Of a stretch of DNA of 64,000 nucleotides, positions 12,001-24,800 are shown one piece after another. The stretch spans positions 48,930,972-48,994,971 of the forward strand of contig NC_064437.1 of the NCBI RefSeq assembly GCF_023343835.1, written 5' to 3'. Source of the stretch: Lagopus muta (taxonomy: Eukaryota; Chordata; Aves; Galliformes; Phasianidae). Below the pieces are notes generated by a model, which saw nothing but the letters and a program-made list of their open reading frames with translations, ran no database searches and had not been told where the DNA came from. The translations under genes were made by a program, and so were the position numbers. Position 1 is the first letter of the stretch; each line of letters starts with the position of its first letter.

Positions 12001-14604
12001 ATGTTGTAGACGGGGGTGTATAGTATCTGCTTTTAAGATAAAAATAAAATGCTGTAGTAAGGCATCTCCTTCACATAGCTATTAGTTGCTGAATATCGTG
12101 TTCTTCACCATCTTTCCTTTAAAGGTAAAAATAAGGAGGAAAATAATTTCTTTATCTTTCCTTTTTCAAAGTACATAAATTTAGGTGCTATTTGTTAAAT
12201 GATTCTTTGCAGAGAACATGAGAGAAGCCACATTTTGCATACTGAACATACCGTTTGCTTGGATAAATCCCTTAACCAAACATATTTTTCTTAGTAATGT
12301 TGTGGCCACTTGGATAAGATATAGGGTTGCCACGTCATAAAACTAGCTTGCATTTTTTCAGTCTCAAAAATAATCTTTCATAAACTTTGAAATTTGGAGT
12401 ACATATTGAAAATAAAAAAGAACCCAATCGCTTTTCCTTGCTTTCTTCTCCTCATATGACAAAACAACGAAAGATCCTCATGTACCTTCTGCAGCATAGA
12501 GAACTGCCTCAGCAGTAGGCTGTAGAAAGTTACTCAAATACTGACAATGCCTGGGGGAAGAGGGGACATCTTGTCTGAGCCAACACAGTGATTGTAATGT
12601 GATGAAGCTAGCTCTCTTTTGGCTGTGTTCTCCTGGTTTGCTGGCTCCATGGCTACGTGAAACAATGTCTGTGCAGGGCAACAGGGACGTGGGCAGAATC
12701 GAAAGCAAGCATCTGCAGAATTCCTCTGTGCAAATACAAAAGGAGGCTTTCCTCTGCACTCTCTAAGTGATAGAAAACCTGTATGAATGATTCTCTACTA
12801 CTTGGTTAAGACACTTCTGAACTCGAGATTATTCCCTGGAAGTGTGACAATTGATTTTTTTTTTTCCCCACCTATGAAGAGATTAGAAGTTTCTTGTGTT
12901 GATTTTAAGTCAGATTTTGGCAAAGCTCTTGGTTTTCAAACAGATGCCTAATATTTGCTCAGACAGAAAAGAAAACAACTCCTGTTGGAGAGGCCATGCA
13001 TAGAATATTTTTGTTCTGATAGTTACAGTCTGTCAAAGTTATTAATAGTAGAAGTGGAGTGTTGTGATGGAAATTGCTGAAGGAAGGTACCATAAGCAAT
13101 GGCTGAGTGCAGTGTCAAGCAATATGTCAGTCTGAACTTAAAATGTGGAATTATTAAAAGGTCAGATATGAAACTTTGGGTAAATGCCAGTAAATGTTAC
13201 ACAGCAGTGCTGAGAGCAGCCGAAGAGCTGATACATTTGAGCTCATGCACATAGGCCAGTAGTTATCCAGAGCCTTACATCTCTGTTGACTGGTAGTTTT
13301 CACAGCAGGATGAAGGCATTTGCTGACATTTTGAGAGTTTGGGGACAGAAGAGTGCCATTTGCTGATTTGCCACCATAGTGATTTACAACGTACTTGATA
13401 AAATGGTCCATGACTGTACTTCATAATCTTTTTTATTTTGTGGATCTGACAGGAGAAAATAGAAGAGTGTCAGAGGGTGAAACTTATAATGACTATATAC
13501 ATGCATCATTTTTTTTTGTTAAAATACTTCAGGCTCTCCAAATTAGTATTTCCTTGGTTAGGATAAGGATTGCTTGGTAAATATAGCCAATACCTCTCTG
13601 TAGCATTCTATAAGTTTGTGGGAGTACATTTAAAAGCGTGTGTGTGCCTGCGTGGCCATGCAGACACAACCAGAGAGAGGCAGGATTTGGCTCCTTCACT
13701 GAGATTCACAACACACAACATGCTGATCTTATATACAAAGTCGTGTCTGAACCTGCAGAACTTCTAGTATTAAAGAGGGCAGGTAAGTGAAAGCACCTGA
13801 ATTCTGCCTGGTTGACTCATGAAATTTGTTAGTAGCTTATTGAATATCTGCCATGATTCCATGGTCTGATTTATTTGTATTTTGAAGAGACTCCTCTCTG
13901 ACTGTTGGTGCAAAAGCAGTTAATGATTTAAGTGAAAAGTTAGCTGCAGTGTAAAATGACCAATACAAATAACCATAATATGGGCCATGGCACACACAAG
14001 TGGCTTTCAAAAAGGAATGTGTTTGAACATCACTCTAAAGAAAGAGATTGTAGGGGAAAAAGGGAAGCATGATACTATTTTTTTTTTAAAGTCACAGCAC
14101 ACAGTGCAGGCTCCAGAATGTTCCATAATTGTTTGTGGCCTATCCTCAGGATAAGGAAATATTATCGTTAAGAAGAAGTAATTTGAGTGAAGCCAGAGAT
14201 CATAGCATTCCTCTTTAGCAGTTGCAAATGCGTACCATCAAAACACAGGTTTCCAATAATGCACAGAGACTTTTTCTGATTTTTTGAACAGTTAGCATGT
14301 AAAAACTATACTTGCCTTCTCCGACACTGAACTTAGGGAAGTAAATAAAACTAAAACATACTTAAAGTACTGACTCACAGAAAACGTTATATATAAAAGA
14401 CATATGTTATATTAGTCATTGTGATTAAAATAATGCACACATCTGTTTTACGATGAAATGTGAGCAATGTGCCACTAATTACATCTGTAGTTCTTTCTAG
14501 CTAGGATATTTCCTTTTTTAAATGCTGCACATTCTATAGATTAATAAAACGTGCAAAAGCACATTTAAAATTTAAATTTAAAAATGATGATTCCCTGAGC
14601 CATA
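9001..14604. other. Non-coding, no feature recognised
   Basis: AT-rich DNA with short scattered ORFs on both strands and no confident exon, RNA gene or repeat. There are homopolymer runs near 12,857, 13,510 and 14,079. A short (AAATTT) tract at 14,566-14,582 borders the minus-strand ORF cluster that follows. Confidence 0.5.
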
Positions 14605-15988
14605 CTATGATTTCTGTTGTATCAGCATGTGTTCAGGGAATTTCTGTCTTTCCAGGAGTTCTTTGTGTTTTCTCACTGCAGCAACCAGACAGATGTTCAA
14701 CAGCCATGTTGGTTCCTCTTCCCCCTGTTCCCAAAGGAGCTTTTCTGGAGGCCTGTCTTGAGGCAATTGTATCTCTTCTGCTCTGCTCTGCACTTTTTGG
14801 GAGCTTCCTAATTTCCTGAAAGGTGCCCTTAAGTCTTCTCTAGTTGTTTCATTCACTTTTTGTGCAATGTCTGTTCTGCCTTGTTCAGACTTCAAGATCT
14901 TCAGTAAGATTTTCCTTCTTCACCCAGGCTCACAAAATCACCTTGTTTCCAGCTAAACGTCCATACACCTAATTCATATAGTTCTTTACTGGGGTCTCGC
15001 CTTTGATTTATTTTGTTACCACTGTAGTGTGAACAACATTCCCAGCATTCACTGATTTGCAAATCACCAACAAAATCAGTAAGCATCCTGCAGTTGGCAG
15101 CCAAGTCCCAGTCTGTAGCCGTTCTGTCCATACTTCTGCAGGATTAACAGAGTTGGTGTTGCCATCATTAAACTTGTCAGGCCTTTCTTGAAAGCTCGTT
15201 GAGAACTGTGACTCACATGTTCTTTTGTGCTCTGGATATGGCTGTGGCTCGTGTACTGTTGTGTACTGATGTTTGGTCTTGCAGATCCATGTGCAAGCTG
15301 TCTTGATTTCTGAAGAGTGTTTTTTATATACGCTCATGACTGCTGTATCAGAGCAGTCTGCACTCTTCAAGATTTATTCAAGTCTGGGTGACTTCCTTTG
15401 CTTGGCAGATTCCAGATGTTTTGCCAGATTTTGTATCTGGGTCTTTTCTTAGTCTGCCTCTGACTACGTGTGTATGCATGTCTTATATGCCGATGAAGAA
15501 ATATTCTCTTATCAGGGACCTTCCTCCCTTCTTTAGAAAAAGAATCCAACTGTCAAGTCTTAGAGCAATTGCAAACACTTTCGTGTTTTATCCATTTTAT
15601 TTTCTTGCCTTAAAAACATCTTGCCTGTATATTCTGCAGTATGATGTGAGTTTCTGCAATCCATTTCCATTGTGAGAGTCTTGGCTATCTTAATTGAAGA
15701 CTATTAAAAACCTTGATTTTGTATCCAACTTTTATCAGAAATAAATTGACTTTCTGCCCAGTATCCTTCTGAGAGCAAAAATTGTTTTTAGCTGTGGAGA
15801 CTGTGTAGGACTTCTCCAAGGTTTGTTTTCACTGGAAGAGAGTTTACTCCTGCTTTTCTGAATTCATGCAGAATAGTCTTCTGGTTCAGTTCTCCCCCAT
15901 TACTGTATGCTGTCCTGAGATAATGCCAAGCCTGGCAGACTGACAGACTGTAAATATGATGCCCAAACTTGTCTGTATTACTCTGCAC
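14605..15988 (-). other. Run of minus-strand open frames, possible decayed coding DNA
   Basis: Five minus-strand open frames follow one another almost without gaps: 15,988-15,788, 15,549-15,367, 15,370-15,008, 15,131-14,901 and 14,895-14,605. They have hydrophilic, Lys/Glu/Gln-rich, protein-like composition, and the last one reads like a charged helical segment (for example AQKVNETTREDLRAPFRKLG). The frames shift between neighbours, as expected for an old pseudogene or transposon ORF with indels. No family motif was recognised, and plus-strand frames of similar length also occur, so chance is not excluded. Confidence 0.25.
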
Positions 15989-16794
15989 AAACTTCTGTCA
16001 AGCTGAACATTTCCTTCTGCACATCTACCATCACAGGCCCACGTGTGCTGTGAACACTACTTTTTCCCCAGGGCATTTACATTTCCACCTATCTTCTCTA
16101 TGCCCTGGAGTAGCATTGATGAGAAGAAAAGTTAAGAGATGTTAATGCATCTCTTATGCAGGCCAGGGCTGTGCATTCGTCCAGCTGCTTGTGGAGCATT
16201 AATGGACACTACTCAGGCCAAAAAGGGACAGAGAGAATTTGTCCTGACAGTTTTTAAAGCTTTGCCCCTGCTGCTAATGACACCTTTGAGAGTTAATGAA
16301 ATAGCTTTTGGATACAGAGTTCTGCTAATACTTGTAAGTGTGAGTATATGAGGAGTATTGCATGCTCCAATGGGAAGTTTACTCAGGCAAAATTCCCACT
16401 GAGGTGAGCTGGGCTTTTTCCAGAACAGCCCTTGACTAATAGATCCCTTAGTAGTAATAATTATTGAGTTTGGGGATGTAGTTAAATATAGGAACATTTT
16501 AAATTAAAAAATACACAGGCTCTGCTCTCCTTCTGTCTGCATTACTCTTTCCTGCAGTAATTCCATGAAGTCTCCCAGTTTTTGTTGGTGTAGCTGAGTG
16601 CCTCCTATTACCACTTGAGAATCATGCCTTCTATTACCACTTGAAACAACACATGAAAAAAAGCCTGTTTTATACAGTTTATTTCAAAGACAAATTTATG
16701 GTTTTAAACTAGTGCACAGCATGCTACCCAATGGTTCCTGGAGTATGTTAACCATAAAACAAAATTAAGAAAAGCTTTTATTTTCCCTACACGA
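15989..16794. repeat. Non-coding with a 14-bp direct duplication near 16.6 kb
   Basis: No gene is seen. The 14-mer ctattaccacttga occurs at 16,605 and again at 16,631 (period 26 bp), and both copies are preceded by a cct-type pyrimidine context. This looks like a small local tandem duplication. The rest of the stretch is unremarkable. Confidence 0.5.
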
Positions 16795-16856
16795 GGACGT
16801 GATGGCAGAGTGGTTACAATGTCTGGCTTTTTGCCAGGGGTGTACGTTCCCTTGTT
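16795..16856 (+). repeat. tRNA-Ser-like 5' half (tRNA pseudogene or SINE relic)
   Basis: The segment contains a perfect pol III box A core, TGGCAGAGTGG, in the context GGACGTGATGGCAGAGTGGTTA, which resembles the acceptor and D-arm of a class II (Ser-type) tRNA. The next stretch folds as a 5-bp hairpin, CTGGC-TTTTT-GCCAG, but the loop is too short for an anticodon arm. The box B/T-arm is degenerate and no matching 3' acceptor strand follows. So this is not a functional tRNA gene. A tRNA pseudogene or the head of an old tRNA-derived SINE fits best. Confidence 0.35.
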
Positions 16857-19604
16857 GAACTAGCAATGGCTATTTTCAAAGCAGGTAAAGAATCAGATCA
16901 TGCTGATTTGGGGTTTCTTGTGGTCATCTCAGTTGCAAATGAGTACCAGTTGTTCCAACTGGGGAGTCAGAAAGGCAGCTGCCTGCAGTAAAAAAAACCT
17001 CTGTTTTCTTGAATGTGGCTTACCACAGAATTGGCATACATTGGCTATGGCAGCCTGATAGGGTGAACTGAATAGGCCATTTTCCTACCATGTGTTCTGT
17101 GTGTTTCAAGTGTAAACAAATTTGTCTTGGGTGCAGCAGAACTACTGAAGTCTGGTTCCGAACAGATTTGTGTTGTGTGCTTACATTGCTTTTTAGCTAA
17201 ATAAGCTATAATTGGTGTCAGGTAATCTATAAAGAGTTATCTAGAGAACACCCCAGTCTTGGAAAAATCTTCAAACAGGTTTTTGTGTCTTCTTAGGCAC
17301 CAGGATCCACTCTGTAGAGAAGAATAGACATTTTCCAGCTTCCTGACTTATGAAAGTGACTGGAATGGAGCTGTCTTGGTGGTCTCTGTCCTTTTGTCAC
17401 ATTCTGACACGGGCAAACCTAGTCAGAAGTTGGTGGGAAGAGGCTGCTTTGAATGGAGCTCCAAAATTCTCTGAAAGGGAAAATTCCAGAAATCCCATCA
17501 CTTCATAGCAGGCTCTTGCTTTCGAATGTGTTGTCTGTAAAGATGTGCTGAGAGCACATTCCCAGTGGGTGTGCCCTGAGTTCAGCAGCTCCAGTGACCA
17601 GGTATGAAGCTCTGCCACAGCCAGGCTGCAGCCTACAAGGTGCAGGGATGAATCCACCTCAGCAGACTCTACACTTTTAGTTTGGAGAAAGTCAGTGTGT
17701 CTCAGTGTGAAAAACTGATCAACATTGCTTTAACACTGGATCTGATTCTTCTCATATGCTTTATAATTCCCACACGACTCAGGTGCTTTGATTTGCTTTT
17801 GATTTCCCCAGCATGCAAGAGATTGATTTTTACCCTCAGTATGAAGTGATGTTGACTTCTTTAATGCCATGAAATCGTATCAATTGGAAGAGTCCAAAAT
17901 GACTAAAAAACATAACTCCTTTTGACGTTCTCCTTCAGAATGAAACAGAAGACATTCTCAGCAGGCAGGTCACCATCAGCTGCTGGTTAGATACTAGGAT
18001 TTTTCTAGGGAAATAGTATCTTTGAGAACTGTTAGGGAAGTTAAGTCCATTTATACTTTGAAACTGTGTAGTGTAAAAGATTTGCAAACAAATACACAAA
18101 TATTTCTCTCTCCGACAATTCTTACCCAAATCAGAGAAAGCATCCTGTTCTCCTGAGTCCTTTGGCATGTGCTTAACTGATGGAAAAAGATATTTTAAGG
18201 AGAATTTCTGTAGAGCACTGTGCACCTCCTATCAGCTGCTTCCATGTGGGAATCAGGCCATTTATGTATACAGTTCCTGATTTTGGGGCAATTAAAATCT
18301 CAGCCATAATGTTATATTAACACAGAATTTGGTGTGTCTAATGACATATTAAATCTTCCTAAATTATAGCTAAATTACAAAAAGGACTAATTTACCAAAA
18401 CCAGTTAATAAATGTTTAGAAAAGGAAACTAATTGAATTATCCCTTGTTTGTCAGAGACAGATAATCTCCTTGTGAGAAATCTCATTTTTTCTGAAGCAT
18501 GATTAATTGGCCTGACGAGTCAGAGATTATGACAAATTACGCAGGAGGAGATAATAAATAAGTCAGTAGGAAAGCTTGGGAGCGGGGAACTAGCAGCTGT
18601 TATTTGGTCTGAGCCTGATTCTGATTCTGCTTCTGGATCCACCCTAAGCTGTGGATGGTTTTTTTTGGTCCCTCTGAGGACAAGTCTCCCTTAGCTCCTT
18701 CCCATTTCAGATCAATGGCATTCCCAAGGAAGGTGCCTGAAAAGCCACATGCCACTAGGCCAATGACTGGTTCTTAATTCATGAATAATCAAGGCCACAG
18801 GATGAGGTTTTTTATTTTTCTTTAGTCAGGGTGGGAAGACATCTATGGCTTACACAGATGGTGCAGTCAAATCTTCATTTTGCTCCCGCTAAACTCAACA
18901 GAAGAATTAAAACCAGTTGTAGCCATGACAAGTTCTGAATGTGATACACATCTAAACCCTTCAGCAAAATGTGGCTGGTGGCTATACTACATGAATTCTC
19001 CTTGAAAAGAAGGCTTCAACATCTGCTCTGGGACTGCCCAGTTTTAGTGGATGTTGCTGGGATGCTGCTGTGCTTCAAGCTCCAGCACTGAGCAGAGATG
19101 AGCCAAAGTGGGACACTCACTGTGCAAGAAGTTGCAGATTCTCAGCTTGGCGTGGGCTGGTCTGTCCGGGCACAGACATTTTGGACATTAAGTACAACAG
19201 AAGGTACAACAGAAACTTCTTGGGCTTGGTGTGTGTCACTGGGTAGTGACTGCCTCTCCAGTAGCAAGCTGATGTGAGCCTGCCATTTACTGAGCTTGTG
19301 TTTGCAACTCTGAAAATTCAAATGTCCGCAAGCAGGCACAAAATAGCCCTGACAATTTAGAAGTTTTGTGTTCGGTTGTTTTTTTTTTAAATTATTATTA
19401 CTACTATTAATTACTAATATTACTATCGATTTCCTGGTTTCTGAGCCTTTATGTTATGGCAGAGATCAGGGCTTCCAGCTATTCTCTACAAGCCCAAGAG
19501 CACGATGTATTTTAACTTAGAGGGGGGTTTGCCACAGCCATGCACTTTGAAGACCTGATGTCTCAAGTAAAGTATCAGCTAGTATAAAACTTCAAATTAA
19601 ATCA
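16857..19604. other. Non-coding; AT-rich block near 18.4-18.6 kb may be a conserved element
   Basis: No exon or repeat was recognised. The segment about 18,420-18,640 is rich in homeodomain-type cores (for example gattaattgg) and a TGACGAGTCA site, with few runs and no ORFs. That is the texture often seen in vertebrate conserved non-coding elements. This is an impression only, since no alignment is possible here. An ATT/ACT low-complexity tract occupies about 19,380-19,430. Confidence 0.3.
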
Positions 19605-19652
19605 TGTCTATTGGCAGCACCTATATATATATAGTGTCTATTGGCACCTATT
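19605..19652. repeat. Short direct repeat with (TA) core beside CR1
   Basis: The motif tgtctattggca(g)caccta occurs twice (from about 19,605 and from about 19,635), separated by a short (TA)n run. It sits immediately next to the 3' terminus of the CR1 copy that starts at 19,658. CR1 normally lacks target-site duplications, so this is more likely a local slippage duplication than an insertion scar. Confidence 0.5.
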
Positions 19653-19657
19653 AATAC

Positions 19658-20327
19658 ACAGAATCACAGAATCACAGAATCGCCCAGGTTGGAAGGGACC
19701 CCAAGGATCATGTAGTTCCAACCCCTCTGCCTAGCAGGGACACCAAACATACACATTCAGATCAGGTTGCCCAGGACCCCGTGCAACCTGGCCTTGAACA
19801 CGTCCAAGGATGGGACATCCACAACCTCCCTGGGCAGCCTGTTCCAGGGCCTAACCACTCTCCTTGTAAAGAACTTCCCCCTAACATCCAACCTAAATCT
19901 TCCCTCCTTCAACTTAAAACCATTTCCCCTAGTCCTGCTATTGTCAGCCCTTTTGAAGAGTTTACTCCCCTCCTGGGTGTAGGTTCCCTTCAGGTATTGA
20001 TAGGCTGCAATGAGGTCACCCCGCAGCCTTCTCTTCTCCAGGCTGAACAAGCCCAACTCCCTCAGCCTGTCCTCATAGGGGAGGTGCTCCAGCCCCCTGA
20101 TCATCTTAGTCGCCCTCCTCTGGACTCTTTCCAAAATCTCAATGTCTTTCTTGTACTGAGGGCTCCACACCTGGACACAGTACTCCAGGTGGGGCCTCAC
20201 AAGAGCCAAGTAGAGAGGGACAGTCACCTCCCTGTCCCTGCTGACCACCCCTCTCCTGATGGAGCCCAGGATCCCATTTGCCTTTCGAGCTGCCAGAGCG
20301 CACTGCTGGCTCATGTTAAGATACCTG
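19658..20327 (-). mobile_element. CR1 LINE, 5'-truncated, with intact ORF2 C-terminus
   Basis: A minus-orientation CR1 copy. The 3' end at 19,658 shows three copies of the cagaat(ca) terminal motif, then the CR1 3' untranslated region and the C-terminal part of ORF2 (reverse transcriptase thumb and downstream region). The frame is open without a stop from 20,350 to a stop at about 19,757. It includes the typical CR1 strings [31 protein letters not shown] and [20 protein letters not shown], and ends GVLGNLI. The preserved frame suggests a fairly young copy. Similarity stops at about 20,327, where the copy is truncated; upstream reverse-transcriptase motifs are absent, so it cannot move by itself. 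Confidence 0.95.
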
Positions 20328-21650
20328 GGGGATGAGGATAGATTCATCAACTAGCCTGCCCAGCACTGACAACTGCTTTGCTCATCCTGTGAATATGCAG
20401 CAGCCTTTTCTTCTGAGTAGCTGTTTTCTGCTTTATATTACTTTTAAAGTGGCACCTCTTTTGAAGGAGTCCCCACAGGTATCCATTCATTCCTTTGAGC
20501 CACTCTAATGGCTTTAAATACGAAACTGTTTAAAACGTACAGGGTTTTTTTCCCAGAGAGGGTGAATTGTCTGTATTTTATCGTTATTGGAACAACTCAG
20601 CTACTTTTAATCACAGCAGAGTGTCTTTGCATCTGGTCCCAGTCCTGAGAGTCTTCCCTTGGTGCTGTGGAGTAATTGAAGAATATGATTAAAGGTAATT
20701 ATTTTAATTGTTCATTGACTTAGAAAGATTTCTGATAGCAATAAGTGGAATTTGATCTGTAAAGTGAAAGGCTTTATGGATTTCCTGCATGAGGATAGAG
20801 TGCTGCCAGCAGCAGTGTAAGGAATGCAGATGAAACATCGCTGGCCTCCTGCAAGCACTGCATGACTTGTAGGAGGGAAGATATTTTTATAACTAAATGC
20901 AGAAGACAAGACCTGCACACGGCGCCACAGTTTGCCTGTGAAGCATTTGGGCTTGTTTTTATTACACACAACATTCACCCCCAGAGCAATACCACTGACT
21001 TTGCTGTTAGTGCTTGATACAGCTGTGAATAAAGGCGTAGGAATATTCAATGGCTTAAAACCTGAAATATGAGAATCAAGACCAATAATATTCAATAAGG
21101 TGAAATACTTAACACCTAACCATTCCAAAAGCAGTATTTTTCTTGGAGGCAGCAGTAAAGAAGAATGATGGTCTCATAATAATAATTAGATCTCCCACGT
21201 TGGACTTGGAAAATGTCTGTTTGCTCTGCTCTGCTGAGGCTGCATTGGCCTTTGGCACAGCACTTTGGCATCTCCATGTCTCATTTCCCCTCTCTATAAA
21301 TTGTGAACATGCCTTCTTTGGAGTATGGGAATTGCCTTCACACTGTGGGAGTAGGGACCATGCAAATTCCTGAATGTAGTAACAGTAAAGGCCTCTATTT
21401 TTTTAGTAGATATATTTTCTATGGACTCCACTACTTCTAACTATGGCAAGTAAGTACTCCTGAAGATATCAAACTCAACAGCATCTCTTTTGGTTTAGTG
21501 ATGCTAAGCAGAAGCATGCTAAGGCCAGTAGTATCTGCTAGGAAAGTAGAGGCATGTGTTTGCTGGGCTTAGACTTTGTGCAGGCATTTGTTACTAGCCA
21601 CTGTGACAAAGAGGCTTCTGGAGAAGGTGAACTTTTATTCTGACCTAGGA
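20328..21650. other. Non-coding, no feature recognised
   Basis: No exon, RNA gene or repeat was identified between the two CR1 copies. A minus-strand open frame of 138 codons (21,128-20,712) lacks a recognisable domain and has no good splice sites at its ends. Confidence 0.5.
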
Positions 21651-21847
21651 AATTTCTTCTCAGAAAGAGAGTGACGCATTGGTACAAGCTGCCCAGGGAG
21701 GCGGAGGAGTCACCCACCATCCCTGGAGGTGTTCAGGAAACATGGAGATGTGGCACTGAGGCACATGGTTAGTGGGCATGGTGTCAGTAGTTGGACTAGA
21801 TGATCTTAGAAGTCCTTTCCAATCTTAATGATTCTATGGTTCTATGA
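21651..21847 (+). mobile_element. CR1 LINE 3' fragment
   Basis: A plus-orientation CR1 piece. It retains the end of ORF2 (the stretch around 'aagctgcccagggagg' that encodes the conserved LPREV-like end), the spacer, the segment gttggactagatgatctta and the 3' terminus attctatggttctatga. It is diverged from the 20 kb copy and has several indels in the C-terminal coding part. Confidence 0.9.
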
Positions 21848-24800
21848 GTCTGCATTAGCAGGCACTTGGTATTACATACCTGGTCTATGTGATCATACAG
21901 TGCTACATTTCTTTGCCCTTTCTTTGATTCACATTCCATTTATATTTCTCTTTGTAGGTGAGTATAAACATCTTAGTAAGCAGATTTGGTGTCCTTTGTT
22001 TGTGTTTTCCCATTTGAGAATAGCTCGTGAAGAGCTCAGAAGATTCAGATTTCAACTGTTTTGATAGAAAATTTGCTGTCCTTTCTGTTTGGGAAGAGTT
22101 GAATCTGGCTCTTCTCTTACATCACACGGAGCAGATTTATGTATTTTTCAGTCCAGTGCCTTTGCCTGATCAAGATCATTAACTATAATTCTCAAGGCCT
22201 TTCTCCCCCACTGCTTGTAACTTATCCTTTTTTTTGTTTATTTGCATTGTTATTTCCTGTCAAGTAATGAAATGATGCAAAAGAAATGTTTTTTTACACA
22301 AATAAGGGAAGGTAATACCTTCCCTCCCTGACCACATGCTCTCTTCGTTTCCAAGTCTTAATTAAAATGGTACTAAGGGAAGCAAATCAATTAACGGATA
22401 CCTTACAAGATAGTTTATTCACTTACACAAGTACATGCACACAATTACTAGCAAGTATCACATTTAGTTCATCCATTAGCAAATGCTACTAATGAACTGC
22501 ACTGGAACTGAAGTGGGTAACAGACACCTAGGCAACTCAGGGAAATTATTCCAATATATCACTTTTCTCTGGAATAAAACTTACATTTTCTTGTTCAAAA
22601 CATGCAAAAAAATCATAATCCAAGCAATAGGGTTTTTCCTTTGTGCATTTGGAAACATTACCTGACTTGCTATGGTCAGAACAAAAATACACCCAAATCA
22701 TTTCAGTTTCTATTAGTATTTAGTACAATATCTTCCTCATAGAAACATAATTTTGGTATTTCTGCTCTGACAGTTTTGATTCTAAGCTCCCGACTCAGGA
22801 TATCAGCTCTGCCTATAATGCAGGGCTGACTATGGCTATTCACAGTCTGGAGGTTAATTACTGGGTTGGGAGGTATCCATGAGTTTTTCAAGTCATGCTT
22901 TTTAATAAGATATGGATTTTCCAAGCTGGAGTTGAGTCTAACAGTTCTTCTTCTTTCTTGTCATTTGTAAGAAGGCTGTACCTAGAATCAGGTAACACAG
23001 AGCTGATGGAAACAAATTGAACAGAATATACAAGGCTAGAACAAGAATGAAGGGGGTGGGAGACTGAAACTATTCGTGAATTCAGAGTGAATTTGGTGCA
23101 TTGTTTTATACTGAAAAAAATGAAGATGAGTGGATTTTGGAAGTGGTAGATTGGCTTGTTTGTAGAAAGTTGAAATGGAACGTTTCATTTCAAATGCGTA
23201 GAAAGTTTTTGTTTAGGGTATACAACAATATCTTAATTTCAATTTTCTAAAATCAAAACATGAAAAACACTTGTTTGTAATTAACCACAATTCTTTTAAA
23301 ATAGCTGTAATTAACATTATCATCTGAAGTTAAACAAAAGATATTGATCCTAAAGTTAAAAAATATAACTTTAGTTGATGTGAATGAAATGTTTTCAAAT
23401 TAACACAAATAATTTTTCCCATCTTACTTCAATTTCAAATGAATGAGTTTTAACATAATTCAACCTCATTTGAAATATGAGCACAATTGTGAATTCTGCA
23501 GATGAAATGTATTGCTAGCTTTTCGTTTACCCTGAATTTAATTGATTTTAGAAATCAATCATACACTTGTCACAGACTAAACAGGATCTGTTAATGAGCA
23601 GAGTTCATCTTGCTTATTTTCCTCCTACATTTCCTTCTTGTGCATGCTGTTGGGGATTATGGGCTTTGTGATGCAGGTGATGGGAGTTAGCATGCACTGT
23701 AAGCTCTTCCTGTAACCAATCAATCAATTGGTCTTTCAATTAAAGAACAAAGAAAGGAATTACTACTAGTGAGATTCCTGTTCATGGGCAAGAGATATCC
23801 ATTGATTCTCAGACCGGGTAACTGTCAATAGGAAGAGGATTATTGCTTATTTGTACTTTGCTGTTCTGGTGTGTTGGTGTCATCTCTGAAAAAAAAAGAA
23901 AAGACAGCATTACAGGTTAATGCTAACTTTCTGGTGTTGGTTTATCTAAAAATGATCCATAGCATCATTATAAAAACTGAAGTGAGTGCTATACAGAGAA
24001 AAATTACAGGATTTCTACAGAATTATTATTATTGGGGTTGTAATTGCATTCACGAAGTCCTTCCCCCTTGCAGCACAGTTGAGCCATAATGTAGGTAGCC
24101 TGCACTATGCCTTATGTTGGGGAATCCCAGTTGTGCAGCTGGGATGCAGGAGAATGAGGCAGCTGTATGGCTTGTCACAGCCCACACAGAGTAGACCTGA
24201 ACTCTCTGGGTGTCAGTAGGAACCAGGCAGATTGTTCCCAGCCCCACGTGCACACAGAAACACACCTGTTCTGGCTTGATCCCATATTTGACCTGCAAAG
24301 AAAAGCAAGTGAAATATTAATAGCAGCTTTCAGTGCATTCTTCAAAACAAATATGGAAAATATCAACATGTCTGCAGCTAGTGAAATGCAGGAACTTTTC
24401 CTCCTTTCTCTTTCTTTCATTGCTCTTAGTGTTTTATTCAGCTTTACTCCATCTAGTGTCAGTGCTTGGAAATAAGATTTCATCGTGCCTTGCAGCCCTC
24501 AGCTGTTAAATGTTCTTAGATCTTGTGACTCGGTGGCAAATGGCATTTGGTCCTCCTCCTTCAATACTACGTAAGTATTTTCTGATGATTTTGCTAAAGA
24601 AATACCTTGCAGGACATCAGGCAACCAGGGATGGATTTCTTGTAACATGGCTCAAACTTTTTCCTCCTCAGAGAAAAGTTTTATCACATTGTTCTTTTTG
24701 AAAGTTGTGCTAAAATTATCTGTTAATGTGAAATTTGCTGTGCCAACCATTTGTGTCAGTAAGAAACAGCTAAGAGCTGATCTGCAATCTTCTAGCTTGA

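Noticed and set aside
19781-20335. 184-codon plus-strand frame
   Set aside because: Antisense shadow of the CR1 ORF2 on the minus strand.
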